A stretch of 13,253 bases of DNA from Candidatus Heimdallarchaeota archaeon (GTDB lineage Archaea; Asgardarchaeota; Heimdallarchaeia; Heimdallarchaeales; Kariarchaeaceae). Position 1 is the first letter of the stretch; each line of letters starts with the position of its first letter. This document shows, piece by piece, positions 7,314 through 13,253 of this stretch. The stretch covers positions 1 through 13,253 of the forward strand of contig WAMJ01000073.1 of the NCBI GenBank assembly GCA_015522385.1, given 5' to 3'. The notes under the pieces are model-generated. The model did no database searches. It worked only from the letters and a program-made list of their open reading frames with translations, and had not been told where the DNA came from. The position numbers were made by a program, and so were the translations under genes.

Positions 7314-7810
7314 CAGAATTCAAACTTAACATTGCCGATGGAACAATTCTTGTTGGATCGAAGAGAGCGGTTTTTCACTGCAACCATTACAACTCATTTC
7401 TTCAGAAGGTGATCTGTGACACTTTTGGGAGTGAAGGAAAGTTAATGCAGATCAATGCCAGTAAGAAGATCAACAAGGAGATGCTTCTGAACCTCAAAGA
7501 TGAGAATCCGGACAAGGATTTCGTAGAACTTGCAGAGGAAACATTTAAGGATCTCGCTCTTGGGCTCTTAGATCTTAGCCAACTTGGATCTGGTGTAGTT
7601 AAACTACAGAACTCACACTACGGTCTTGGAGTCTTCTACAAATTCGGGAAACAGAAATCAGGGGTATGTTTGAAAGCAGCAGGATACGTTCTAGCGGTGA
7701 AGGAAATCCTTGATGGATCTGAACTCAGCGCGGAGAATATTCAAGAGACAACCTGTATCTCAATGACTGATACTGCAGATGGGATTTGCACATTGGAGGT
7801 GAAGGCATGA
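7310..7810 (+). CDS. V4R-domain protein, first of two
   Basis: A 166-residue protein that is essentially one V4R (4-vinyl reductase-like) domain. It has an N-terminal strand, then GSKRAVFHCNHYNSFLQKVI with C24, a helical middle, and the V4R end pattern: VVKLQNSHYGLG, SGVCLKAAGYV (C120), ETTCISMTDTADGICTLEV (C149, C160). V4R domains are small-ligand-binding folds, and the eukaryotic TRAPP subunit Bet3 is structurally related to them. The paired cysteines could bind metal or carry a lipid, as Bet3 does, but that is inferred. The start overlaps the previous stop (ATGA). It is adjacent to a second, more divergent V4R gene, so the two may form a heterodimer. Confidence 0.8.
   Translation: MTEFKLNIADGTILVGSKRAVFHCNHYNSFLQKVICDTFGSEGKLMQINASKKINKEMLLNLKDENPDKDFVELAEETFKDLALGLLDLSQLGSGVVKLQNSHYGLGVFYKFGKQKSGVCLKAAGYVLAVKEILDGSELSAENIQETTCISMTDTADGICTLEVKA
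7794..7801 (+). promoter_or_regulatory. Shine-Dalgarno site deciding the second V4R start
   Basis: GGAGGTGA, 5 bases before ATG 7807. It rules out the in-frame ATG at 7786, which lies upstream of this site. Confidence 0.75.
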
Positions 7811-8457
7811 ATCAGCAGGATATCACGAACAAGATAAGCGAGGTTCAGATCAACGCTGATGAAAATGGTCTGATCTCATCATTTGGAGTACAATTAACCA
7901 AGATACATGGTGACTACTACCTCATGATCTCCGAGGAATTTGAGAGGATGTTCGCAGGTGAGACCAGCGATCCAACGATCAGAGAGGCTGCGCATCAGCT
8001 ACTCATCGAAGCAGGTCATGTCTGTGGATTCAACACCTTTGGAGGAGTCATGGAATCCGAGGTATGGGAAGCTTTGGTACTCCCCGAGATCGAGAAGAAA
8101 GAGGACTGGATAACGGGTATGATAGCCATCATAAACGTTTTCGGGTGGGGAGTCTACCACATCGAGGAATTGAACCCCGAAAAGCTTGTTCTCAAGATTG
8201 AGAATTCATATGAAGGGGATGCATACAACCGGCTCTATGGGGGGAACGCAACCACACCTAAGTGCTTCCTTGCTGTGGGTGCAAGCATCTCCCTCATGAG
8301 TCTCGTCTTCCATGCAGACATCTCCAAGAAACCAGAACTGGATGATGTCCTGTACGAAGAACTCTTCCTTCACAAGAAGAAATTCAAAGGGAGGGAGACC
8401 TCTTGCATAGCCATGGGAGATCCATACTGCACTGTCGAGATCACACTTAACAGCTAA
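7807..8457 (+). CDS. V4R-domain protein, second of two
   Basis: A 216-residue protein. The N-terminal ~60 residues are a variable extension. The V4R domain follows: helix REAAHQLLIEAGHVCGF, then NVFGWGVYHIEELNPEKLVLKIENS (110-134) with the usual WG and NS positions, PKCFLAVGAS (C153), and the closing RETSCIAMGDPYCTVEI with C200 and C208, the typical GD-x-x-C ending of the family. It probably binds a small hydrophobic ligand or a partner protein. It ends the five-gene operon; the start codon overlaps the upstream stop (ATGA). A role in bacteriochlorophyll synthesis, implied by the family name, is unlikely from this context. Confidence 0.85.
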   Translation: MNQQDITNKISEVQINADENGLISSFGVQLTKIHGDYYLMISEEFERMFAGETSDPTIREAAHQLLIEAGHVCGFNTFGGVMESEVWEALVLPEIEKKEDWITGMIAIINVFGWGVYHIEELNPEKLVLKIENSYEGDAYNRLYGGNATTPKCFLAVGASISLMSLVFHADISKKPELDDVLYEELFLHKKKFKGRETSCIAMGDPYCTVEITLNS

Positions 8458-8462
8458 GAATC

Positions 8463-8472
8463 ATTTGATAAA
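8463..8472 (+). promoter_or_regulatory. TATA-like box of the NYC1/NOL-like SDR gene
   Basis: ATTTGATAAA begins 31 bases before ATG 8494 and lies 5 bases after the V4R stop. The SDR therefore probably has its own promoter rather than being a sixth gene of the operon. Confidence 0.55.
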
Positions 8473-8493
8473 CTTCAACTCAGACATTGATCG

Positions 8494-9276
8494 ATGTCCA
8501 ACGTAGTAATCACGGGAAGTACCAGAGGAATAGGACTGGCAATGGCTCGGAAATTCCTCGAGCTCGGTGATGAGGTTATCATCTCATCAAGTAATGAAGA
8601 GAATGTATCTTCCAGACTTGTGGAGCTCCAAGAAGAGTTCGGTAAAAACGTCGAAGGTATCAAATGCGATGTCACTTCCTCCATAGATCTGCAGAGACTT
8701 TCTGAGTTTGCAGAGAAAAGGTGGAAGAGCGGGATAGACTACTTCATCTGTAATGCAGGAGTCGCAAACAGTACAAGAACTAAGCTTGTGGACATACCTG
8801 ATGGAGAGATCAGAAGAGTGATTGAAATCAATACCATAGGCACCCTCATGTCTGTGAAGTACGCTTTGAGGGCGATGAGGAACCGTGGACATATCTTCAT
8901 TATGGAGGGACTGGGAACAATGGGGAGACCCAGCCCAAACCTCATACCCTACGGAATTAGTAAAGCAGGATACGTGCAGTTGGAGAAATCGTTGGTAAAG
9001 GAGTACCCACATATTGGGATACATGCACTCAGCCCAGGGATGGTCCTCACCGATTTATTGCTTGCAAACAGTGACAAGAGGGTCAGGAGGATATTCAATA
9101 TACTGGCTGAACGACCAGAGACGGTTGCGGATTTCCTCGTACCCCGAATCAAGAGGATAAAGGGCACCGGGAAGAGGATCAAGTTCATGAGCAAATATAG
9201 AGCCAGCATAAGGTTCATGACTGCGTGGCGTTACAAGAACAGGTTCTTCGATGAGGAAGGCAATCCAGTAGATTGA
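8494..9276 (+). CDS. Short-chain dehydrogenase/reductase, chlorophyll b reductase (NYC1/NOL)-like
   Basis: A 260-residue cytosolic NAD(P)-dependent oxidoreductase. The cofactor motif TGSTRGIG is at 7-14, with CNAG at 86-89 and catalytic Y153-x3-K157 in YGISKAG. The usual active-site serine region reads FIMEGLGTMG, without Ser, matching the FNMDGAGSGG form of plant NYC1/NOL as I recall it. SPGMVLTDLLL (180-190), RRIFNILAERPETVADFLVPR and the end RRxFD-like NRFFDEEG also follow that subfamily closely. Plant members reduce the 7-formyl group of chlorophyll b. No chlorophyll pathway is in sight here, so the substrate is unknown. It follows the V4R operon by 36 bases but has its own TATA-like box. 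It is convergent with the small gene at 9286-9519. Confidence 0.85.
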   Translation: MSNVVITGSTRGIGLAMARKFLELGDEVIISSSNEENVSSRLVELQEEFGKNVEGIKCDVTSSIDLQRLSEFAEKRWKSGIDYFICNAGVANSTRTKLVDIPDGEIRRVIEINTIGTLMSVKYALRAMRNRGHIFIMEGLGTMGRPSPNLIPYGISKAGYVQLEKSLVKEYPHIGIHALSPGMVLTDLLLANSDKRVRRIFNILAERPETVADFLVPRIKRIKGTGKRIKFMSKYRASIRFMTAWRYKNRFFDEEGNPVD

Positions 9277-9285
9277 GAGTAATCC

Positions 9286-9519
9286 CTACTTATCATCTGA
9301 AGGCTTTGCTCTGTAAACGATGTCTGAAAGAACATTTCTTAGCTCCATTGAAGAAGACTTACGAGATCCCTTTTCCTTGTACGGTACACCCATATCCCAA
9401 GGATCAGTGTGTTCGTTGAGCGCACGGTATTGCCTGCCATCACGGACAATCCTTCCATCGAGGTCTTTACGTTTAGTCCGACTCACTTCTACACTTCCTT
9501 CAATGTCGTCCTTGTGCAT
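9286..9519 (-). CDS. Small charged hypothetical protein
   Basis: An unrecognised 77-residue, very hydrophilic protein rich in Lys, Arg, Asp and Glu (MHKDDIEGSVEVSRTKRKDLDGRIVRDGRQYRALNEHTDPWDMG...). It has no membrane segment or signal peptide and no clear fold. Its reality is supported by a well-placed AT box (minus-strand GCAATAAATA at 9541-9550, -31 to -22 from ATG 9519) and by a neat convergent end 9 bases from the SDR gene. The TTG at 9528 is a less likely start. It may be partly disordered. Confidence 0.55.
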   Translation of the reverse strand: MHKDDIEGSVEVSRTKRKDLDGRIVRDGRQYRALNEHTDPWDMGVPYKEKGSRKSSSMELRNVLSDIVYRAKPSDDK

Positions 9520-9870
9520 TGAGAGCAATATATTTTTCCATATTTATTGCTATCTAATAGGAATAATATCCAACAAATAACGGTTGGTTGTGTCATTCGT
9601 CAGCTATTACTACATAGATAGGACTATCTCTTACAACGGATGTGAAGTATTAGCTACTGTGCCCAAGACCCCTTTCTGCCCTCATCGAGAAAGAGAAGGT
9701 ACTTGATAAGAACCATACCACAAAGATCTACTCTGTCATTTGACATTTCCCTTAGATCCATGATTGCGTATAGTACGCACTATCTGTAAATTATGTTGTA
9801 CAATTTTATTTGCAGAATATCACCAAAGGGAAAAATTATCGAAATTCTCCGGAGGTGGCATGACAGGACA
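9520..9870. other. Intergenic region, 351 bases
   Basis: Between the starts of the small charged gene (minus) and the end of the methyltransferase gene (minus). It holds the promoter of the small gene (9541-9550). At 9766-9778 lies an inverted repeat GCGTA-TAG-TACGC, overlapping a second one, ATAGT-ACGC-ACTAT. I see no tRNA, no repeat array and no convincing gene. Confidence 0.5.
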
Positions 9871-10995
9871 TTATTTTTGTGGGTAATTCGTGATAAGTAG
9901 GTGCTCAGTTCCCCGGTTATTCCTGCCCCTGACATTGTAGGAGTAGGTCTTCTCATAGTCCGTGATCTCTATACTGGGGTTATCCTTCTTCATCCTTTGA
10001 TAGAGCTCATGAATGTACGGAGTCTTTCCGATGATCATCAAGTTCTTCGATGGTAGATCCCTGAATATCTCCGCCAATCTCTGCTGATGATCCCTAGTGA
10101 ACGGGTTCATACCGTAGTCCTTGAAGTCAGAGTCGTAGGGGGGGTCGAAGAAGACAAAGTCATTCTTCGTGGGCTTGACAGACTCGAGAAAGGTGTCGAA
10201 GCTCTGGTTGTGGAACTCTGTGTTGGAAAACAGTTTCTGGATCTGAGCAGATCTTGCATATTCGTATTTCTTCATAAACGATTTCTTGTTGTACGCTACC
10301 CCACCGTAGGGGATGTTGAACTTCCCGAGCTTGTTGTACCTGAACATTGAGCCATAGCAGAATTCTCTGATGAAGAAGAAACGGGCAATACGCTCCGCTT
10401 CACTCGTTGCTTCGGTATCTCGGAGAATTGTGTAATAAGCGGATCTGATAGCGTTCTCAAGGTGGTCATGATATGACCATTGATCCGTGAGTTCCTTGTT
10501 ATGTGATCTTTCGAGCTTAGCGATACGAGTGACCTTGGAAATCAGAGATCTGAAGAGAAACTTAGCGAAAACTGTGGTGTCTACGGTTCTGAGACCGAAA
10601 CTGTGAGAAGAATACTTGTCCAAGATATCGGAGTAGCTTTTCCTCAAGTACTTCATCTTTACAGACTTGAGGTCTACCTCCTGATTCAGGGTCTCCTTTA
10701 TCATTTGGAAATCAGGTAGGACAAACTCCACAATACGTGACATATTGTCCCAGTCGATCGCGATCTGCTCCATGGCTCTGAAGAGTGAAGAGTCTCCTTC
10801 CTTGATCATGCTGTAAAGCTTGATGAGGTCGGAGTTCACGTCATTGACAATATTCATGTCATGATTTAGAGAGAAATATACTGCCCCACCGCCCAGAAAG
10901 GGTTCTATAAACCTCTCAAAGCCGGGAGGAATTTGAGGCTTGATATTTAGCAGCTCCCTAGACTTGCCACCTGGCCACTTTACGAGAGGTTTCAT
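9871..10995 (-). CDS. Dam-type (D12 class) DNA N6-adenine methyltransferase
   Basis: Transfers a methyl group from S-adenosylmethionine to adenine in DNA. The motif order is that of the Dam/alpha group: KWPGGKS at 6-12, FLGGGAVYF (33-41, AdoMet binding), NDVNSDLI (51-58), catalytic DPPY at 284-287, and the C-terminal YNVRGRNNRGTEHLLITNY block. At 374 residues it is about 100 longer than typical Dam; the extra lies between ~65 and ~200 and may form an altered target-recognition part. No restriction enzyme gene is nearby, so it appears solitary. Target specificity cannot be read from the sequence; GATC is only a default guess. The start lies 37 bases after the acyl-CoA ligase stop, with a TATA-like AAGTTAAGAA at 11017-11026, so it may be transcribed alone or with the ligase. 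Confidence 0.92.
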   Translation of the reverse strand: MKPLVKWPGGKSRELLNIKPQIPPGFERFIEPFLGGGAVYFSLNHDMNIVNDVNSDLIKLYSMIKEGDSSLFRAMEQIAIDWDNMSRIVEFVLPDFQMIKETLNQEVDLKSVKMKYLRKSYSDILDKYSSHSFGLRTVDTTVFAKFLFRSLISKVTRIAKLERSHNKELTDQWSYHDHLENAIRSAYYTILRDTEATSEAERIARFFFIREFCYGSMFRYNKLGKFNIPYGGVAYNKKSFMKKYEYARSAQIQKLFSNTEFHNQSFDTFLESVKPTKNDFVFFDPPYDSDFKDYGMNPFTRDHQQRLAEIFRDLPSKNLMIIGKTPYIHELYQRMKKDNPSIEITDYEKTYSYNVRGRNNRGTEHLLITNYPQK

Positions 10996-11016
10996 AGTTG
11001 TTGAATAAATGATTTG

Positions 11017-11026
11017 TTCTTAACTT
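11017..11026 (-). promoter_or_regulatory. Possible TATA-like box of the methyltransferase gene
   Basis: The minus strand reads AAGTTAAGAA at -31 to -22 from ATG 10995, inside the short gap after the ligase stop. It is weaker than the other boxes. Confidence 0.35.
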
Positions 11027-11032
11027 TGTAGA

Positions 11033-12598
11033 CTATTTCTCTTCCCTAAGCACTCTTTTCAGGATCTTACCCGTGGCGTTCATTGGAAGCTGATCCTTGA
11101 AGATGACCTTTCTCGGATACTTATAATCCGCCATGTTGGCCTTGCTCCAGGTCACAATCTCCTCTTCGGTGGCAGTCTGCCCCTCCTTGAGGACGACATA
11201 GGCGACTACCTCTTCTCCGTACTTGTCATCGGGCATACCGACAACTGCGACGAGCGAGATCTTTTCATTCCTCATCATGAGCTCCTCAACCTCTCGGGGA
11301 TAGACATTATACCCACCCCGGATAATCATGTCCTTCAGCCTGTCCACGATGTAAAAGTAGCCGTTCTCATCAATCTTACCCATGTCGCCACTGTGGAACC
11401 AGTGGTTGCGGAGAGCCTCAGCGTTAGCCTCTGGCTTCTTGTAGTAGCCCTTCATGATGTTGGGACCGCGGATCAAAACCTCACCTATCTCGCCAGGAGG
11501 AAGTGGGTTATCATTCTCATCAGCGATGATCATCTCCACGCTGGGGAGCGGGATACCAATAGATCCCGGAACCTTCTTCATACCCATCCGCGAGAAGCAG
11601 GCAACTGGCGAGGTCTCGGAGAGTCCATAGCCCTCAAGAATCTCGACATTATACTTCTCCTCGAACCCTTTCATCACCTCAACAGGCATAGCAGACCCTC
11701 CCGAGACTCCAAGTCGGAGGGTGGAAGATATCTTAGCAAGATCGAACTTGTCCGCGTCCGGGAAGTTGAGGAGAGCCCAGTACATCGTGGGCACCCCAGC
11801 GAAAATTGTGACATTGTGTTCTTGGAATCCAGAAAGGACTGCACTTGGATCGAATTTTGGAATAATCACCAGAGTGCAACCACCCATGAATCCAGCATTC
11901 ATCTGCGTGGTCTGTCCAAAGGAGTGGAACAGCGGTAGAGTCACAAGATGCACATCATCAGGTGTCTGCCTGAAAAGTACACCGGATGCCTGAGCATTGT
12001 AGTAGATGTTGTTGTGAGTGAGCTCCGCTCCTTTGGGCCTTCCAGTCGTACCCGAAGTGTACAGGATTACCGCTGTATCCATCGGTTCGGTGTATACCGA
12101 GTTGAATGCGTAGCTCTGATCCTTCATCAGGTCATCGAATGACTGTACATCGGGGAATGGATTGTCCACACCAGGAGGAGTTATCACCCAGAATTTCTCA
12201 CAACCAGGGGTCTCCTTGAACGCGGCATATCCCTCCTGAGCCATTGGGAGGTCAGGTGTTCCAATGAAACAGATGTAGGCCTTTGCCTCTGAATCCTCGA
12301 GATGGTACTTGATCTCGTGCCTTTTCAGCAGTACATTAAGTGGGACTACCGTTGCTCCTGTTTTTAGAATACCGTAGTACGCCATTGGGAAGTAGGGGAG
12401 ATTAAGACACGAAAGAGCGACACGATCTCCCTTCCCTATCCCACTCTGTTTTAGACCATTGGCAACCTGATTCACGACAGCATTTACCTGCTTGTACGTG
12501 TATCGCTTGTCGGCGTAAATAATTGCGGTTTTGTCCGGGAATGCGAAGGCGCTGTCTTCCAAGACATTAGCGAGATTCAACTTCGTTGCAGAACTCAT
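11033..12598 (-). CDS. Long-chain fatty-acid-CoA ligase (AMP-forming)
   Basis: Activates a carboxylic acid with ATP to an acyl-adenylate, then to the CoA thioester. The 521-residue length is normal for the ANL superfamily. Motifs in order: P-loop YTSGTTGRPKG at 180-190, GVPTMYWAL (268-276), GYGLSETSP at 323-331, HSGD at 402-405, hinge DRLKDMIIRGGYNVYPREVEE (about 419-439), and catalytic lysine K511 in NATGKILKR. The hinge and overall pattern are those of FadD-like fatty acyl-CoA ligases, but chain length cannot be told. ATG 12598 has a TATA-like GAATTATATT at -31 to -22 and an inverted repeat just upstream. No beta-oxidation genes lie next to it; the methyltransferase follows on the same strand. 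Confidence 0.93.
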   Translation of the reverse strand: MSSATKLNLANVLEDSAFAFPDKTAIIYADKRYTYKQVNAVVNQVANGLKQSGIGKGDRVALSCLNLPYFPMAYYGILKTGATVVPLNVLLKRHEIKYHLEDSEAKAYICFIGTPDLPMAQEGYAAFKETPGCEKFWVITPPGVDNPFPDVQSFDDLMKDQSYAFNSVYTEPMDTAVILYTSGTTGRPKGAELTHNNIYYNAQASGVLFRQTPDDVHLVTLPLFHSFGQTTQMNAGFMGGCTLVIIPKFDPSAVLSGFQEHNVTIFAGVPTMYWALLNFPDADKFDLAKISSTLRLGVSGGSAMPVEVMKGFEEKYNVEILEGYGLSETSPVACFSRMGMKKVPGSIGIPLPSVEMIIADENDNPLPPGEIGEVLIRGPNIMKGYYKKPEANAEALRNHWFHSGDMGKIDENGYFYIVDRLKDMIIRGGYNVYPREVEELMMRNEKISLVAVVGMPDDKYGEEVVAYVVLKEGQTATEEEIVTWSKANMADYKYPRKVIFKDQLPMNATGKILKRVLREEK

Positions 12599-12619
12599 AG
12601 CTCACTGTTTTCGGCCATA

Positions 12620-12629
12620 AATATAATTC
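12620..12629 (-). promoter_or_regulatory. TATA-like box of the acyl-CoA ligase gene
   Basis: The minus strand reads GAATTATATT at -31 to -22 from ATG 12598. It is the best-looking TATA element in the window and implies a leaderless transcript. Confidence 0.6.
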
Positions 12630-12636
12630 TTTCGTA

Positions 12637-12666
12637 CCGAAATCCACTTCTAGTCTTGAATTTCGG
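12637..12666. promoter_or_regulatory. Inverted repeat upstream of the acyl-CoA ligase promoter
   Basis: Perfect 7-base arms CCGAAAT (12637-12643) and ATTTCGG (12660-12666) are 16 bases apart, about 7 bases upstream of the TATA-like box. This is a possible operator for the ligase. It could instead be a hairpin after the thrombospondin-repeat gene, though no T-run follows. Confidence 0.35.
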
Positions 12667-12734
12667 AATACCTGTGAATTATTTTCGAGATTGAAGGAAT
12701 AATTTCTATTGGATAGGATGTTTGTCAATCTACA

Positions 12735-13253
12735 TTAGTACATCAACAGATACTTTCCACCTCCACCTCCACCACCGTCGCTTGGAGGGGGAGATGATGT
12801 AGGTTTGCTAGAGGCATCCCTAGGATCATAACCATTTTCAATCTCCCAGCTATCAGAGTATGTATCTCCATCAGTATCAGAGCTTCTTGGATTTGTGCTG
12901 TAGTCCTTCTCTTCAGAATCATCTAAACCATCACCATCAGTGTCAGGGATTTTTGGATTGGATGTGTATTTAGTTGAACCGACATACCATCCGTTGACTT
13001 CTCTACCGTCAAGTAGCCCATCACCATCTGTATCAGCAACTCTTGGGTCTGTGGTATTAACCATCTCCTCATGGTCGTTAAGACCGTCGTTGTCTGAATC
13101 AACAGCTCTTGGATCTGATTTGTAATACACACCTGAATTGTAGTAACCTTCATACTCATCCTTATCCGAGAGTGTGTCACCATCGGTATCGACCATATTC
13201 GGATCAGATGTATATTTAGTCGAACCGACGTACCATCCATTAACTTCCAGACC
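12735..13253 (-). CDS. Thrombospondin type 3 repeat protein, C-terminal part
   Basis: The open frame enters from the right edge and ends at 12735; the 172 residues seen are the C terminus. There are five calcium-binding DxDxDG-type repeats: DTDGDTLSD, DSDNDGLND, DTDGDGLLD, DTDGDGLDD, DTDGDTYSD. The linkers alternate between long Tyr/Gly-rich ones (VNGWYVGSTKYTSxP) and short ones (xxTxPRxx). Such repeats coordinate calcium in surface or secreted proteins. A Pro/Ser stretch and a run of seven glycines precede the final KYLLMY. No C-terminal membrane anchor is present in this or the other two frames, so the protein is either released or anchored through its missing N-terminal part. The ATG at 13196 is internal, not the start. 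Confidence 0.85.
   Translation of the reverse strand, partial: GLEVNGWYVGSTKYTSDPNMVDTDGDTLSDKDEYEGYYNSGVYYKSDPRAVDSDNDGLNDHEEMVNTTDPRVADTDGDGLLDGREVNGWYVGSTKYTSNPKIPDTDGDGLDDSEEKDYSTNPRSSDTDGDTYSDSWEIENGYDPRDASSKPTSSPPPSDGGGGGGGKYLLMY
12955..13253 (-). repeat. Tandem DNA repeat in the thrombospondin-repeat gene, period 246 bases
   Basis: Positions 12955-13007 and 13201-13253 match with about 10 differences in 53 bases. The offset of 246 bases equals 82 codons. Both encode the NGWYVGSTKYTS linker. The second copy touches the window edge, so the array may continue further. Confidence 0.7.

Noticed and set aside
7786..7806. ATG 7786 as start of the second V4R protein
   Set aside because: The strong ribosome site GGAGGTGA lies after it and 5 bases before ATG 7807, which also gives the ATGA overlap.
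7310..8457. Calling the V4R proteins BchJ or divinyl reductase
   Set aside because: No bacteriochlorophyll genes are present, and V4R is a general ligand-binding domain.
9860..9886. Eight-codon frame (MTGHYFCG) behind a strong GGAGGTG site
   Set aside because: Too short to support, overlaps the 3' end of the methyltransferase gene on the other strand, and the ribosome site is closer than usual to the ATG. It may be chance.
11393..11938. 181-codon plus-strand open frame
   Set aside because: It lies wholly opposite the acyl-CoA ligase gene, whose motifs fix the coding strand. It is a shadow frame.
12923..13240. Overlapping 105-codon minus-strand frame in the repeat gene
   Set aside because: It is an alternative frame of the calcium-repeat coding sequence, kept open only by the repetitive DNA.
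1..13253. CRISPR arrays, tRNA or rRNA genes, insertion sequences
   Set aside because: No regularly spaced direct repeats, no tRNA-like cloverleaf, no rRNA motifs and no transposase were found on either strand.

Overview
The window looks like chromosomal DNA of an archaeon, most likely an Asgard archaeon (Thorarchaeia-like would fit; this is inference from gene content, with no rRNA or marker gene present). The supporting signs are a longin-type protein in an operon with two V4R-domain proteins, a small membrane protein with a treble-clef-like zinc module, and AT-rich boxes at a fixed distance upstream of start codons, as in archaeal leaderless transcription. Two genes on the left, a receiver/PPDK-type protein and a eukaryote/Bacteroidetes-type P5C dehydrogenase, resemble bacterial lineages and may have been acquired.

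Layout, left to right. (1) Positions 1-2984, minus: one long open frame, cut by the left edge, with two receiver-like domains, a PPDK-type ATP-grasp domain and a C-terminal family-specific domain. (2) Positions 2985-3104: divergent promoter region with a strong inverted repeat. (3) Positions 3105-4730, plus: P5C dehydrogenase of the ALDH4A1 type. (4) Positions 4735-5163, minus: zinc-binding protein with two membrane segments. (5) Positions 5164-5429: AT-rich divergent promoter region. (6) Positions 5430-8457, plus: a tight five-gene operon (longin-like protein, two small unknown proteins, two V4R proteins) with 4-base overlaps or 1-base gaps. (7) Positions 8494-9276, plus: an SDR closely resembling plant chlorophyll b reductase NYC1/NOL, with its own promoter. 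(8) Positions 9286-9519, minus: a small charged unknown protein. (9) Positions 9520-9870: intergenic. (10) Positions 9871-10995, minus: solitary Dam-type N6-adenine methyltransferase. (11) Positions 11033-12598, minus: long-chain acyl-CoA ligase. (12) Positions 12735-13253, minus: C-terminal part of a secreted-looking thrombospondin type 3 repeat protein, cut by the right edge.

The most interesting block is the five-gene operon. Longin folds and V4R/Bet3-type folds are the two building blocks of the eukaryotic TRAPP complex, and the longin protein's C-terminal half has a faint DENN-like pattern. TRAPP and DENN proteins both activate Rab GTPases. A GTPase-regulating or membrane-tethering complex is therefore a reasonable but unproven hypothesis. 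Across the window, genes that begin a transcription unit have an AT-rich box at about -31 to -22 from the start codon and no clear Shine-Dalgarno site. Genes inside the operon have strong Shine-Dalgarno sites instead. I used this contrast to choose several start codons.
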